A DNA stretch of 35,245 nucleotides. It comes from an uncultured Eubacteriaceae bacterium (GTDB lineage: Bacteria; Bacillota; Clostridia; Eubacteriales; UBA1433). The position numbers and the translations under genes were made by a program. Location: positions 1-35,245 of the forward strand of contig CALFLU010000072.1 of the NCBI GenBank assembly GCA_937880125.1, written 5' to 3'. Below, one piece after another: positions 8,400 through 17,258 of this stretch. Positions within the stretch are counted from its first letter, which is position 1. Every line of letters begins with the position of its first letter. A model generated the notes under the pieces. The model did no database searches. It saw only the letters and a list, made by a program, of their open reading frames with translations, and was not told the DNA's origin.

Positions 8400-9044
8400 T
8401 CAAAAGGCATCTTCCGTAATCACAATAATTGCCGTGCCTTGTTTGACTTCAATTTCTACTCTGTCCGCACAGGCATAGTTGCTTACGCCATAAGGGTTTT
8501 CTTTTTTCATCTCGGCATCCTTCAGCGGATATCCCATCCCCGAAAAACTGATTCCACTGATTACATCGCTGTATGGCAGAACCGAAATGGTCTTCTTTTC
8601 CACCCCGTCCAGCGTGACTTGTTTTTCCATGACAAAGATTTCATTATATTCGTTGACAATTTTTGCCGCTACACCATTGTCAAAAGCATATTTCAGCAAA
8701 TAAATGTTGACCAATGAATGATCCGCCCTTGTACCCAGCACGCCAAAGAGCACCAGTTCCGTGCACTTTTGTTCAATGGCATATTGCATGCACAGTTGCA
8801 CATCGGTAAAATCTTTTCGCTTTTCATAGGTTACCACTTTGGTTTTATATTTCATTTGCTCCAAATCTTCCGCCGCAATGGAGTCAAAATCTCCCAACAA
8901 CACATCGGGAATAATACCCAATGCCAACATCACTTTGATGCCGCCGTCGGCACAAAGAATACAGTCAGGTTGATATTGTTTTAGATAATTTGCGTAAAAC
9001 TTGGCATCTTCATACGCTCCGTTGCCGAAAATCGCTGCTTTCAT
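8400..9044 (-). CDS. thiN: Thiamine pyrophosphokinase
   Basis: The protein has 214 residues and starts MKAAIFGNGAYEDAKFYANY. ADGG at 32-35 and GDFDS at 51-55 are the conserved substrate- and metal-binding motifs of bacterial thiamine diphosphokinases, and TDVQLCMQYAI and LFGVLGTRADHSL are also typical. The enzyme transfers pyrophosphate from ATP to thiamine, giving the active cofactor. Its ATG overlaps the rsgA stop (ATGA). In B. subtilis rpe lies between rsgA and thiN; here it is missing. thiN is the last gene of the long cluster. Confidence 0.95.
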   Translation of the reverse strand: MKAAIFGNGAYEDAKFYANYLKQYQPDCILCADGGIKVMLALGIIPDVLLGDFDSIAAEDLEQMKYKTKVVTYEKRKDFTDVQLCMQYAIEQKCTELVLFGVLGTRADHSLVNIYLLKYAFDNGVAAKIVNEYNEIFVMEKQVTLDGVEKKTISVLPYSDVISGISFSGMGYPLKDAEMKKENPYGVSNYACADRVEIEVKQGTAIIVITEDAF

Positions 9045-9919
9045 CGCCTGTTTTTCCTCGAATGTTGATCTATTTCTTCTTTGATTGCCAGGTAATTTTC
9101 ATACCTGCTTCTGCTGATTTTTCCCTCTTGCAAAGCGTCCTTGACCGCACACTTGGGCTCACTGTCATGCACACAGGATGCAAACTTGCATTTGCCCAAA
9201 TAAGGCACAAATTCCGCAAACAGCTCATCTGCATTTTCAATATCCATACTCGTCAAATCAACATTGGTAAATCCCGGTGTATCGACAATATAGCTTTTTT
9301 CGTCAAGACAAAGCAGCTCTGCATGCCGTGTGGTGTGCTTGCCGCGTCCTATTTTTTCGCTCAACTCTCCCGTGCGCAAAAAAAACTCAGGATTTAATGC
9401 ATTGAGCAGTGTGCTTTTTCCCGCCCCCGAAGGGCCCGCCAACACCGTTGTCTGGTGTTGCAATTTTTCGTCTATTTTTCCCAGTTGTCCCTTTTCTGCG
9501 GATACAAAAAAAACTTCATAGGGCGTTTTGGCATAAATCTCCGACAATTGTTCGATTTCTTCTTCTGTGGCTATATCCGTTTTATTGAAACATAAAATAA
9601 TTTGAACATCACTTTGTTCACAAGAGGCAATCAGCTTGTCCAACATCATCAAATTCGGCTTGGGTCGCGTGCAGGCGGCCACAATCACAACTTGGGTAAT
9701 ATTGGCCACTGCCGGGCGCAGTAATGTATTTTTTCGTTCTAATATTTGGGCAATGACATAGCTGCCCTCATTTTCTTGTTGCAGCAAAACATCATCTCCC
9801 ACCAGGGGGACGATGTTTTGATTTCGAAAAATCCCCTTGATGCCGCTGACGACACAATCGCCGTCCTCAGTCAACACCGTATAAAACCCTCCGACGCCCT
9901 TGATAATTTTACCTCGCAT
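9041..9919 (-). CDS. rsgA: Ribosome small subunit-dependent GTPase RsgA
   Basis: A 292-residue circularly permuted GTPase. An N-terminal OB-fold is followed by FNKTD (G4), then GPSGAGKSTLLNAL (G1/Walker A) and DTPGFTNVDL (G3); the G4-G1-G3 order is diagnostic. The C-terminal zinc segment CKFASCVHDSEPKC supplies the Cys/His ligands. RsgA assists late maturation of the 30S subunit. GGTGAGG lies 4 nt before the ATG. It sits 13 nt downstream of prkC; in Bacillus the orthologue (CpgA/YloQ) is a PrkC substrate, so co-transcription with kinase and phosphatase is functionally sensible. Confidence 0.96.
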   Translation of the reverse strand: MRGKIIKGVGGFYTVLTEDGDCVVSGIKGIFRNQNIVPLVGDDVLLQQENEGSYVIAQILERKNTLLRPAVANITQVVIVAACTRPKPNLMMLDKLIASCEQSDVQIILCFNKTDIATEEEIEQLSEIYAKTPYEVFFVSAEKGQLGKIDEKLQHQTTVLAGPSGAGKSTLLNALNPEFFLRTGELSEKIGRGKHTTRHAELLCLDEKSYIVDTPGFTNVDLTSMDIENADELFAEFVPYLGKCKFASCVHDSEPKCAVKDALQEGKISRSRYENYLAIKEEIDQHSRKNRR

Positions 9920-9932
9920 AAAACCTCACCGG

Positions 9933-11873
9933 TTAAAATGTGATGATGCCCGATTGGCTCTCTGTGCCATCAATGTAGATTTTGTAATATTCCACCCCAA
10001 CCCCTTTCAACGAAACCGTGATGATTTCGTTGGATTGATGGGTACTTTCATATTGTGTTGTCGTATTTCCGTCTTGACCAATCGTATCCACTTTTACTTT
10101 TACAGACCGCGTCGGTCCTGAAACCAACTCGGATAATTTAATTGTGATACTCTTTGTGGCAACTTTGCCCTTGCTGATGATAAGGGTGACTCCCTGGGTT
10201 TTTTCGACCAGCTTGTTTGCTGCGGGCTCTTGTGAGATTACGAATCCTTTTTCGTATTCTGTACTCACTTCATATTTCACGCTTGTCAGCGGCAAACCCA
10301 ATTTAGTAAGTTCAGCTCGCGCGGCTTCTTCGGTTTTGCCCACCAAACCCGGCAGTGTAATGGTGTCTTTGCCTTTGCTTACAAACAATATGACATTGCT
10401 GCCTTCGGCTATTTCCGTGTGTGCCGCAGGTGTTTGATTAAACACAATGTTGACATCGTATTGTTCGTTGAACTCTTTGTTGACCTCACTGACAATTAAC
10501 CCCGCATTTTCCAGGGTACTTCGTGCATTTACCTCAAATTGCCCAATGACTTCGGGCATCGGAATCATTTTCGGTCCAAGACTGACAACCACTTCCACCG
10601 GCAAAGATTTTTTGATGAATTCGCCCGCCTGGGGACTTTGACTGATGATGGAGCCTTTTGGCACTTCCAGACTGCTTTGCTCTTCCTTGACTGTATAGGT
10701 GAGCCCTGCTTTGTCCAGCGTCTCCTCCATCTGCTCCATGGTCATTCCCGCCAGGTTGGGCACTTCCGCTTTTTTATTGACAATCAGGCCATAAGCAACC
10801 ATGGCTATAATAAATATTACAATAAGACCCGTTGCAATTAAGGGCGCTTTATTTTTTTGTGTAAAAAACGCTTTTATTTTTTCTTGCCAGGTGCGTTTGT
10901 CTTTTTCTTCCTCAACCGCGCTGGGCGCCTGTTGCGGGTTTTGCGCCAGAATAATGCCTTCTTCCACCGCTTTAGGCTGCACATTGGCTTTGGCAGCCAG
11001 TGCTTTTTCTTTTTTGCTTTCCTTTTCTTCAACCGCTTCCAAGCTTTCGTAAGGGCTGTTTTTTGCCCTGATCACCGCATTCATCACTTCAGCGGCATTT
11101 TGATAGCGTTTTTCGGGATGCTTCATCGTAAGCTTATTTGCCACGTCGGCAACCGCTTGAGGAATGTTGGGTGTAACATTTTCAATTTGCGGAACATTGC
11201 TTTGAATATGCTGTATGGCAATGCTCACCACCGTATCGCCCACATAGGGCAAAATGCCGGTGAGCATCTCATACATCATAATACCCAAGGAGTACAAATC
11301 ACTTCGCTCATCAACAAAGCCTCCGCGTGCCTGCTCGGGCGAAATATAGTGCACACTTCCCATGGCGTCCCCGCTGGAGGTTACCGTGGAGCTGGTAACC
11401 GCCTTGGCAATGCCAAAATCCGTTACTTTGGGCACACCTTCTTCGCTCATCAAAATGTTTTGCGGCTTGATATCGCGGTGAATGATGTTGTTTTTATGCG
11501 CCGCATCCAAAGCCGAGGCTGTTTGCAGCACAATGGAAAGGGTTTCTTTCCAAGTCAGGCAGCCGCGCTCTTCAATGTATTCTTTGAGCGTTTTGCCTTC
11601 TACCAATTCCATGACAATATAGTGCAGCCCGTCTTCTTCACCCACGTCAAAAACATTCACAATATTAGGGTGCGTCAGGCGTGCCGCAGCTTGTGCCTCT
11701 CGCTTAAATTTCTTAAGAAATTGCTCGTTGTGCACAAACTCTTCTTTAAGCACTTTTATGGCAACATAACGGTCCAGCAAAGTATCCTGGGCTTTATAGA
11801 TAACAGCCATGCCGCCCACACCGATTCGTGCCAATATGCGATATCGATTATTCAATAACTTACTGCTGCTCAC
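9933..11873 (-). CDS. prkC: PASTA-domain serine/threonine kinase PrkC
   Basis: A 646-residue membrane kinase. The cytoplasmic Hanks-type domain covers about residues 10-270: glycine loop GVGGMAVIY, catalytic Lys40 in VAIK, HRD at 132-134, DFG at 152-154, a Ser/Thr-rich activation segment and SPEQARGG. A charged linker is followed by one transmembrane helix (PLIATGLIVIFIIAMVAYGL, about 344-363) and three extracellular PASTA repeats (starting near VPNLAGM, MPEVIGQ and LPGLVGK). A further C-terminal extracellular segment of about 75 residues follows. PASTA kinases sense peptidoglycan fragments and control growth and division. The start is GTG, overlapping the prpC stop (GTGA), with GGAG upstream. 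Confidence 0.96.
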   Translation of the reverse strand: MSSSKLLNNRYRILARIGVGGMAVIYKAQDTLLDRYVAIKVLKEEFVHNEQFLKKFKREAQAAARLTHPNIVNVFDVGEEDGLHYIVMELVEGKTLKEYIEERGCLTWKETLSIVLQTASALDAAHKNNIIHRDIKPQNILMSEEGVPKVTDFGIAKAVTSSTVTSSGDAMGSVHYISPEQARGGFVDERSDLYSLGIMMYEMLTGILPYVGDTVVSIAIQHIQSNVPQIENVTPNIPQAVADVANKLTMKHPEKRYQNAAEVMNAVIRAKNSPYESLEAVEEKESKKEKALAAKANVQPKAVEEGIILAQNPQQAPSAVEEEKDKRTWQEKIKAFFTQKNKAPLIATGLIVIFIIAMVAYGLIVNKKAEVPNLAGMTMEQMEETLDKAGLTYTVKEEQSSLEVPKGSIISQSPQAGEFIKKSLPVEVVVSLGPKMIPMPEVIGQFEVNARSTLENAGLIVSEVNKEFNEQYDVNIVFNQTPAAHTEIAEGSNVILFVSKGKDTITLPGLVGKTEEAARAELTKLGLPLTSVKYEVSTEYEKGFVISQEPAANKLVEKTQGVTLIISKGKVATKSITIKLSELVSGPTRSVKVKVDTIGQDGNTTTQYESTHQSNEIITVSLKGVGVEYYKIYIDGTESQSGIITF

Positions 11874-12607
11874 ATCGTCTCTCCTGCGTCACATATAATG
11901 ACCGTAATATTATCCAGTCCTCCGGCGTTGTTCGCTGCTGTGATCAGCTTATCCGTCGCCGCCTCATAGGTGTTGTTTTCCAATATTTCTTTAATTTGTT
12001 TATCATCGACCATGGTGGTCAGCCCGTCGCTGCACAAAAGAATCTTTGCTCCCGGCGGAAGCAAAACTTCCAAAATATCCGCCGTCAAATGCTCGGTACT
12101 GCCCAATGCCTTGAGCAAAATGTTTCGATTGGGATGCGTGGCTGCCTCGTCTTGGGTCAGTCTTCCTTCATCCACCAGGCGTTGAACCAAGGAATGATCC
12201 TTTGTAACTTGTCTCAATTCATGGTTGTGCAAAACATAAAGTCTGCTGTCCCCGATATGAAAAACAATCATCTGGTCTTTATGTATTATGCAAGCCGTAA
12301 TTGTACTGCCCATTCCCTGCAGGCTTCTGTCATATTTTGCCCGCTGCAATATTTCATCGTTAATATCGTGAACAATTTCTTCCAAAGAACGTATATAGTC
12401 CCCCACTTGTTTTCCGTCAAGTCCAATCAGTCGTCTGCGCAAAATATTCAGTGCTGTCGCAGATGCCGTTCCCCCTCCCTTGTGCCCGCCCATACCGTCG
12501 GCTACCGCACAAACAAAAATATTGTTATCACTGTTCACCAGCGTTAAGACGGCATCTTCGTTGGCCATTCTTGTCTTACCCACATCGGTTCTGTATGCAA
12601 TATTCAC
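11870..12607 (-). CDS. prpC: PP2C-type protein phosphatase (Stp/PrpC)
   Basis: The chosen start is a GTG at 12607, giving a 245-residue protein that begins VNIAYRTDVGKTRMANEDA, the usual PrpC N-terminus. A longer frame opens at 12661 inside rlmN, but AAGGAGG lies just ahead of the GTG, inside the last codons of rlmN. Motifs are ADGMGGHKGG (metal-binding Asp), GSTITACII, GDSRLYVL, CSDGLT and GLDNITVII. This Mn/Mg-dependent phosphatase reverses phosphorylation by the adjacent PASTA kinase. Its stop overlaps the prkC start. Confidence 0.95.
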   Translation of the reverse strand: MNIAYRTDVGKTRMANEDAVLTLVNSDNNIFVCAVADGMGGHKGGGTASATALNILRRRLIGLDGKQVGDYIRSLEEIVHDINDEILQRAKYDRSLQGMGSTITACIIHKDQMIVFHIGDSRLYVLHNHELRQVTKDHSLVQRLVDEGRLTQDEAATHPNRNILLKALGSTEHLTADILEVLLPPGAKILLCSDGLTTMVDDKQIKEILENNTYEAATDKLITAANNAGGLDNITVIICDAGETM

Positions 12608-12614
12608 TTCGGTC

Positions 12615-13658
12615 CTAAACCTCCTTATAAAACCCGGATTTAAGTTGGCCGCACGCAGCATTGATACTGCTCCCCAACGTTCTTCTGACGGTGGTATTGA
12701 TATGTTTTTTTGTCAAAATTTCCGCAAATGCTGCAATTGCCTCATCGTTGCTGCTTTTTAGTGTCGGGTTACTTGCTTGATTGATCGGTATCAAATTCAC
12801 CAAACAATTCAACCCTCTCAGCAGCTGTGCCAGTGCTTGCCCATGGCCAAGGGTGTCATTGACACCCGCTATCAGCGCATATTCAAAGGTAATGCGCCGT
12901 TTTGTTTTTTGCACATAATAACTGCACGCTTCCATCAATTTTTCCAAAGGAAAATTTTTGGCAACAGGCATCATCATTTCCCGCTGGTCTTGAAAAGGAC
13001 TGTGCAAAGAAACAGACAAATTCACGCCCGTTTTGCTGTCGGCCAAAAGAACAATTTTATCCGCTATGCCACAGGTGGATAGGGTAATATTTCTTTTGGA
13101 TAAATTACGCGTATCTTTATCGGATATCAGGTTTAAAAACCCGATTGTATTTTCATAGTTATCCAGCGGCTCCCCGCTGCCCATCATCACCACATTGGAT
13201 ATCTTTTGCCCCGTGTCTCGCTCAACAACATAGACCTGAGAGAGCATCTCAGCCGCCGACAAATTGCGTTTAAGCCCTCCTGTTGCAGAGGCGCAAAACA
13301 CACAGGCCATGCTGCATCCCGCCTGCGAAGAAACACACAAGCTGTTGCCGTGTCTATACCTGAGCAACACTGCTTCTATCAACAAATCGTCTTCTGTGCG
13401 CAGCAAATATTTTGTGGTTTTCGTTTTCTTTTCTTCAATTTTTTTTATTATCTGCAAATGAAAAATTTGATATTGTTTTTTTAATGCTTCCCTGGCAGAC
13501 AATGGCAGGTTGCTCATTTCGTCAATATCCGCCACTCCTTGATAAACCCAACGAAATATCTGCGCCCCGCGATAAGACGGCCAGCCGTTTTCATCAGCTA
13601 TGGTTTGTATTTCATCTATGCTTAAACCGAATAAGTTTTTCTTATATATTTTATCCAT
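12615..13658 (-). CDS. rlmN: 23S rRNA (adenine2503-C2)-methyltransferase RlmN
   Basis: A 347-residue radical-SAM enzyme. The cluster motif CSMACVFC has cysteines at 115, 119 and 122. GEPLDNYENT and ISLHSP-like segments (NLSVSLHSPF) follow, and a C-terminal cysteine in AACGQLKSG (about 336) corresponds to the methylated cysteine. It methylates C2 of A2503 in 23S rRNA and A37 in some tRNAs. The ATG at 13658 has no Shine-Dalgarno sequence, while a good promoter ends 6 nt before it, so a leaderless transcript from this internal promoter is predicted. Readthrough from rsmB may add expression. The end of the gene contains the ribosome binding site of prpC. Confidence 0.95.
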   Translation of the reverse strand: MDKIYKKNLFGLSIDEIQTIADENGWPSYRGAQIFRWVYQGVADIDEMSNLPLSAREALKKQYQIFHLQIIKKIEEKKTKTTKYLLRTEDDLLIEAVLLRYRHGNSLCVSSQAGCSMACVFCASATGGLKRNLSAAEMLSQVYVVERDTGQKISNVVMMGSGEPLDNYENTIGFLNLISDKDTRNLSKRNITLSTCGIADKIVLLADSKTGVNLSVSLHSPFQDQREMMMPVAKNFPLEKLMEACSYYVQKTKRRITFEYALIAGVNDTLGHGQALAQLLRGLNCLVNLIPINQASNPTLKSSNDEAIAAFAEILTKKHINTTVRRTLGSSINAACGQLKSGFYKEV

Positions 13659-13664
13659 CTGCTT

Positions 13665-13693
13665 ATTTTACACGAAAGTGCCTGTTTTGACAA
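13665..13693 (-). promoter_or_regulatory. Internal promoter directly at the rlmN start (leaderless candidate)
   Basis: On the minus strand, TTGTCA and TAAAAT are 17 bp apart. The -10 box ends exactly 6 nt before the rlmN ATG, so initiation about 7 nt downstream would start the RNA at the start codon. It lies in the 48-nt gap between rsmB and rlmN. Confidence 0.6.
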
Positions 13694-13706
13694 CACACTT
13701 CCGCAT

Positions 13707-15065
13707 TTACGCCCTTTGCATTTTGCAAATATAAAATCCGTCGCCAAAAGAGTCTCCGGGATAAATTTCTATTTCGCCGTCAGGCAGATTTGTCAGGTGC
13801 TCTGTCGCACCCTTCGGCAAAGAAACAGATGAATACGAAAAGTGTGTATTCGCCGACAAAAACGCTTCTGTCACATATCTGTTTTCGCGAGGATTGATGC
13901 TGCAGGTGCTGTATACCAATACGCCCTTGGGTTTCACATATTTTGCCGCATTTTCAAGAATGCTTTTTTGTATTTGCACCAAGTCTGCAATTTTTTTCTC
14001 GTTTAAATGCAACAAAATTTCGGGTTTTCGCTGAATAACCCCAAGCCCGCTGCAAGGCACATCCGTAAGAACGCGATCAAACTTCTTTTCAAAGGCAGGA
14101 TTAAAAACGGTTGCATCGTTTCTGCAAATTTGTATATTGCCAACGCCCATTGCGGCAAATTGTTTTTTCATGAACAGGGTTTTGTTTTTATAAATATCGC
14201 ATGCCGTAATATGTGCTCTACCTGCCGTCAGCGATGCAATATGCAAGCTCTTGCCGCCCGGTGCCGCACACAAATCCAACACACTATCCCCCGCCTGTGC
14301 CTCTAAAGCATAGGCGCAAAGGGCCGAAGACATGTCTTGAACGACAATGGCCCCTTCCGAAAACAACTTTGAGCGCAACACCTCCGAAGCCACAACCGCT
14401 TCAAAAACATCGGGCAAAATTGTCTTTGCGCAAACCGTCTGTTCTTTATTGAGCAAATCAAAGGCTTGCTCAACGCTTATTTTCAGCAAATTTACACGCA
14501 CATACATCTTTGGACTGCGCTGATACGCTTGCGCCCATTGATGCAAAAAACTCTGCGAAAAATCGTTTTTTAAGTAGTGACACAACCAATCGGGAATGTC
14601 GTAGTCTTTTTCCAAAGACGCACAAAAATCTTCTTGCTTCTCTTCATCAAACAAAGATGCTTTGCCCTGTCGCAGCGCACTGCGCAAAACTGCATTGACA
14701 AAGGAGCCGCTTTTCGAAGAAATATAAAATTTGGTGAGATTGACACTGTCATTGACCACGGCATAAGCAGGCAGCCTATCCATATAAAACAACTGGTACA
14801 GCGCCGACTTTATTAACACCGCAATTTCCGGTTTAATTTGTTCATAGGCAATGGAAGAAAGCTTTTGAACGACTTTTGTCAACTGAATATTTTTTTTCAG
14901 CGTACCAAAAATAATGGCAGTGGCAAGCGCCCTGTCTTCCGATTTTTTTAAAACAGAAAAATGTTTTTGAATCGATAGGTTGCTGTATGCACCTTTCAAA
15001 TACACATCGCACAAGACTTTATAGCCAACGTGCCGCGCTATGCCAATGGTTTTATCAATAGCCAT
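13707..15065 (-). CDS. rsmB: 16S rRNA (cytosine967-C5)-methyltransferase RsmB
   Basis: The protein has 452 residues, typical for RsmB. The N-terminal 140 or so residues form a NusB-like RNA-binding domain (YKVLCDVYLKGAYSNLSI, then RALATAIIFGTLK). The C-terminal domain has the SAM motif VLDLCAAPGGKSLHIA and the two cysteines of m5C methyltransferases in VPCSGLGVI and YSTCSINPREN. It methylates C967 of 16S rRNA. There is no strong ribosome binding site before the ATG; the gene lies 9 nt after the yugP stop and is probably coupled to it. Confidence 0.95.
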   Translation of the reverse strand: MAIDKTIGIARHVGYKVLCDVYLKGAYSNLSIQKHFSVLKKSEDRALATAIIFGTLKKNIQLTKVVQKLSSIAYEQIKPEIAVLIKSALYQLFYMDRLPAYAVVNDSVNLTKFYISSKSGSFVNAVLRSALRQGKASLFDEEKQEDFCASLEKDYDIPDWLCHYLKNDFSQSFLHQWAQAYQRSPKMYVRVNLLKISVEQAFDLLNKEQTVCAKTILPDVFEAVVASEVLRSKLFSEGAIVVQDMSSALCAYALEAQAGDSVLDLCAAPGGKSLHIASLTAGRAHITACDIYKNKTLFMKKQFAAMGVGNIQICRNDATVFNPAFEKKFDRVLTDVPCSGLGVIQRKPEILLHLNEKKIADLVQIQKSILENAAKYVKPKGVLVYSTCSINPRENRYVTEAFLSANTHFSYSSVSLPKGATEHLTNLPDGEIEIYPGDSFGDGFYICKMQRA

Positions 15066-15074
15066 AGGTTGTCT

Positions 15075-15758
15075 CTAACGTCTTCCGCGCAGGGCGATCA
15101 AACGAAACAGCTGCAAAAGCGCCATCAACATCGCCGCCACATAGGTCAGTGCCGCGGCGCTGAGTACCTTGCGCACGCCTCTGATATCTTCTCCGTCACC
15201 CAAATTCAACGAGCCCAACTGTTCAACCGCCCGCGTGCTGGCATTATACTCCACCGGCAGCGTAATCAATTGGAAAATAACTGCGCCCAAAAACAACAAA
15301 ATACCGATATTCATCAACATAATGCCTGTTCTGCTGCTGATAAACAGTCCGATTAAAAAGATAATCCACGATGCGTTGGTGGCAATGTTGACCACAGGCA
15401 CGATGGCGTTGCGAATCACCAACGGCGAATATTGCCTTGCATGCTGAATGGCATGCCCCGCCTCGTGGGCGGCAATGCCGATTGCCGATATGCTGCTGGA
15501 GTCATATACGCCCTCCGAAAGACGCAGCACGTAGGAGCGCGGATCATAATGATCCGTCAGGCTGCCGCCAATCGGCTCAATGGTCACATTTTGCAACCCA
15601 GCCGAATCCAATATTCTGCGTGCCGCAGCCCTTCCGGTGATGTTTTTGGAGTTGCCGATTTTGCTGTATTTGCTGTAAGTACTTCGCACTTTAATGCTGG
15701 CAAAAATGCTGAGCAGTATTCCCGGTATCAATATGAAAAATGTATAATCGTAAAACAT
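15075..15758 (-). CDS. Membrane zinc metallopeptidase (YugP family)
   Basis: A 227-residue membrane protein. An N-terminal helix (about 4-22) precedes a soluble segment with the zinc-protease motif HEAGH at residues 98-102, in AAHEAGHAIQHA. Hydrophobic helices follow around 118-140 and 145-170, and a last one near 205-222. An acidic residue in LPVEYNAS, after the second helix pair, is a likely third metal ligand. This matches the neutral zinc metallopeptidase 2 (YugP) family, whose substrates are not well known. AAAGGAAG precedes the ATG. It is often found between fmt and rsmB in Clostridia, as here. Confidence 0.92.
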   Translation of the reverse strand: MFYDYTFFILIPGILLSIFASIKVRSTYSKYSKIGNSKNITGRAAARRILDSAGLQNVTIEPIGGSLTDHYDPRSYVLRLSEGVYDSSSISAIGIAAHEAGHAIQHARQYSPLVIRNAIVPVVNIATNASWIIFLIGLFISSRTGIMLMNIGILLFLGAVIFQLITLPVEYNASTRAVEQLGSLNLGDGEDIRGVRKVLSAAALTYVAAMLMALLQLFRLIALRGRR

Positions 15759-15775
15759 ATTTTCTTCCTTTCTCT

Positions 15776-16732
15776 CTACATTAAAATAGAATCTTTTTTG
15801 TTATATCCAATCACAAATTGTGTATCTTCCAATCTTTTTTTTCCTTCTATTTGCACTTGTTTCAAGCGCAGCGCATTGTTTGCAGCCTTTGCAATAAAAC
15901 CCTTCTTTGCATCAAATGCAACAATTTCTCCCGGACGTGCCCCTTTGGACCAATCCACTGTTTGACTCTCATAGATTTTGAGAACTTTGCCGTCCAGCAT
16001 GCATCTTGCCGCGGGCACAGGGCTTAATCCTCTGATTTTATTATACAATATTTTTGCATCGTTGTTAAAGTCGACAAACAATTCTTTCTTTTGTATCTTA
16101 GCGGCAATGCTTGCTTCCGCATCGTTTTGCTTTTGTTTTGCCGCCCACGAATTTTCTGCGTCAGCCAAAAAATCAACAATCATCTCCGCGCCCAAAACCG
16201 ACAGCACATCGTGCAGCTCCCCGGCGGTCATGGTCGGCAAAATTTCTGTTGCACGCTGTAAGATAATATCCCCCGTATCCATCCCTTTATCCATCTCCAT
16301 AATGGTAATACCGCTTTGGTTCATGCCGCTCATCACCGCACGGTGAATGGGGGCGGCTCCTCTAAGCTGCGGCAGCAAAGACGCATGAATATTGACACAT
16401 CCGTTTTTCGGAAGCGCTAAGACTTCTTCTTTTAAAATTTGTCCGTATGCTGCAGTAACCAAATAATTTGCCTCATACTCCCTAAGCTGCGAAATGCTTT
16501 TTTCTGTGTTGATTTTTTCCGGCTGAAACACCGGCAGTCCCAGCGTCAACGCCGTCTTTTTCACAGGCGAAATGCTGATTTTTCCTCCGCGTGCGTTGAC
16601 TCTGTCAGGCTGCGTTATCACCAACACCACCTCGTGTCCTGCCTGCACAATCGCCTCCAGAGGCGGCACTGCAAAGCCCGGGGTGCCCGCATAAATAATT
16701 TTCATCTTTTTTGACATCTTTATCTCGCTCAT
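15776..16732 (-). CDS. fmt: Methionyl-tRNA formyltransferase
   Basis: The protein has 318 residues, of normal length. After a short N-terminal lead comes MKIIYAGTPGFAVPPLEA. The formyltransferase signature ASLLPQLRGAAPIHRAV and GITIMEMDKGMDTGDI follow, with an OB-like C-terminal domain. Fmt transfers a formyl group from 10-formyl-THF to Met-tRNA(fMet). The first ATG overlaps the def stop (ATGA) and is used here; a start nine codons later at MKIIYAG would also fit the family and cannot be excluded, because neither has a strong ribosome binding site. The pairing with def makes and removes the N-formyl group in one operon. Confidence 0.95.
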   Translation of the reverse strand: MSEIKMSKKMKIIYAGTPGFAVPPLEAIVQAGHEVVLVITQPDRVNARGGKISISPVKKTALTLGLPVFQPEKINTEKSISQLREYEANYLVTAAYGQILKEEVLALPKNGCVNIHASLLPQLRGAAPIHRAVMSGMNQSGITIMEMDKGMDTGDIILQRATEILPTMTAGELHDVLSVLGAEMIVDFLADAENSWAAKQKQNDAEASIAAKIQKKELFVDFNNDAKILYNKIRGLSPVPAARCMLDGKVLKIYESQTVDWSKGARPGEIVAFDAKKGFIAKAANNALRLKQVQIEGKKRLEDTQFVIGYNKKDSILM

Positions 16733-17253
16733 TTTTCTTCGTTTTCGTCTGTTTGTGCATCTTCCTCGGCTTCTTTTGCCTCGGTCAAATCACTGTCATA
16801 AACAACCGGCTGTGTGTAGTCTGCCTTTTGCACATACAAAATGCCGTCCAGATGGTCAATTTCATGACAAAACACCCTGGCGAGCTGCTCGCTTGCTTCA
16901 ATGGTTATGCTCTGTCCGTTTTCGTCCATTGCCTGAACCTTCACCGTTGCGGGTCGCGCAACGGACATGTGCTTTCCGGGCACGCTCAAACACCCTTCAT
17001 AGCCGCATACTTCACCTTCACACTCCACAATTTCGGGATTCAGTAAGCGATAGAGCTGATCTTCATATCGAATCACAATGGCTCTGCGCAACACTCCCAC
17101 CTGCACAGCCGCCAAACCCAAACCGTTGTTTGCCTCCATGGTTTCCTCCATGTCATCCAACAACTGTTTGATGCGCTCGGTGACTTCTTTTACCGGTTTC
17201 GATTTTTTATACAAAATTTCGTCTTCTTCTGTTCTGATAAGTCTCAATGCCAT
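16729..17253 (-). CDS. def: Peptide deformylase
   Basis: The protein has 174 residues and starts MALRLIRTEEDEILYKKSK. The three deformylase motifs are present: GLGLAAVQVG (GxGxAAxQ), EGCLS with the metal-binding cysteine, and HEIDHLDG with two metal-binding histidines and the catalytic glutamate. It removes the formyl group from nascent proteins. The C-terminus has an acidic tail of about 20 residues (EAKEAEEDAQTDENEEK) beyond the catalytic core. GGAG lies 10 nt before the ATG, overlapping the end of priA. Its stop overlaps the fmt start. Confidence 0.96.
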   Translation of the reverse strand: MALRLIRTEEDEILYKKSKPVKEVTERIKQLLDDMEETMEANNGLGLAAVQVGVLRRAIVIRYEDQLYRLLNPEIVECEGEVCGYEGCLSVPGKHMSVARPATVKVQAMDENGQSITIEASEQLARVFCHEIDHLDGILYVQKADYTQPVVYDSDLTEAKEAEEDAQTDENEEK

Positions 17254-17258
17254 ATTTC

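Noticed and set aside
10857..11858. A 333-codon plus-strand open frame opposite prkC
   Set aside because: It is antisense to an unambiguous kinase; its His/Phe-rich composition is typical of a reverse-strand shadow, and it has no ribosome binding site.
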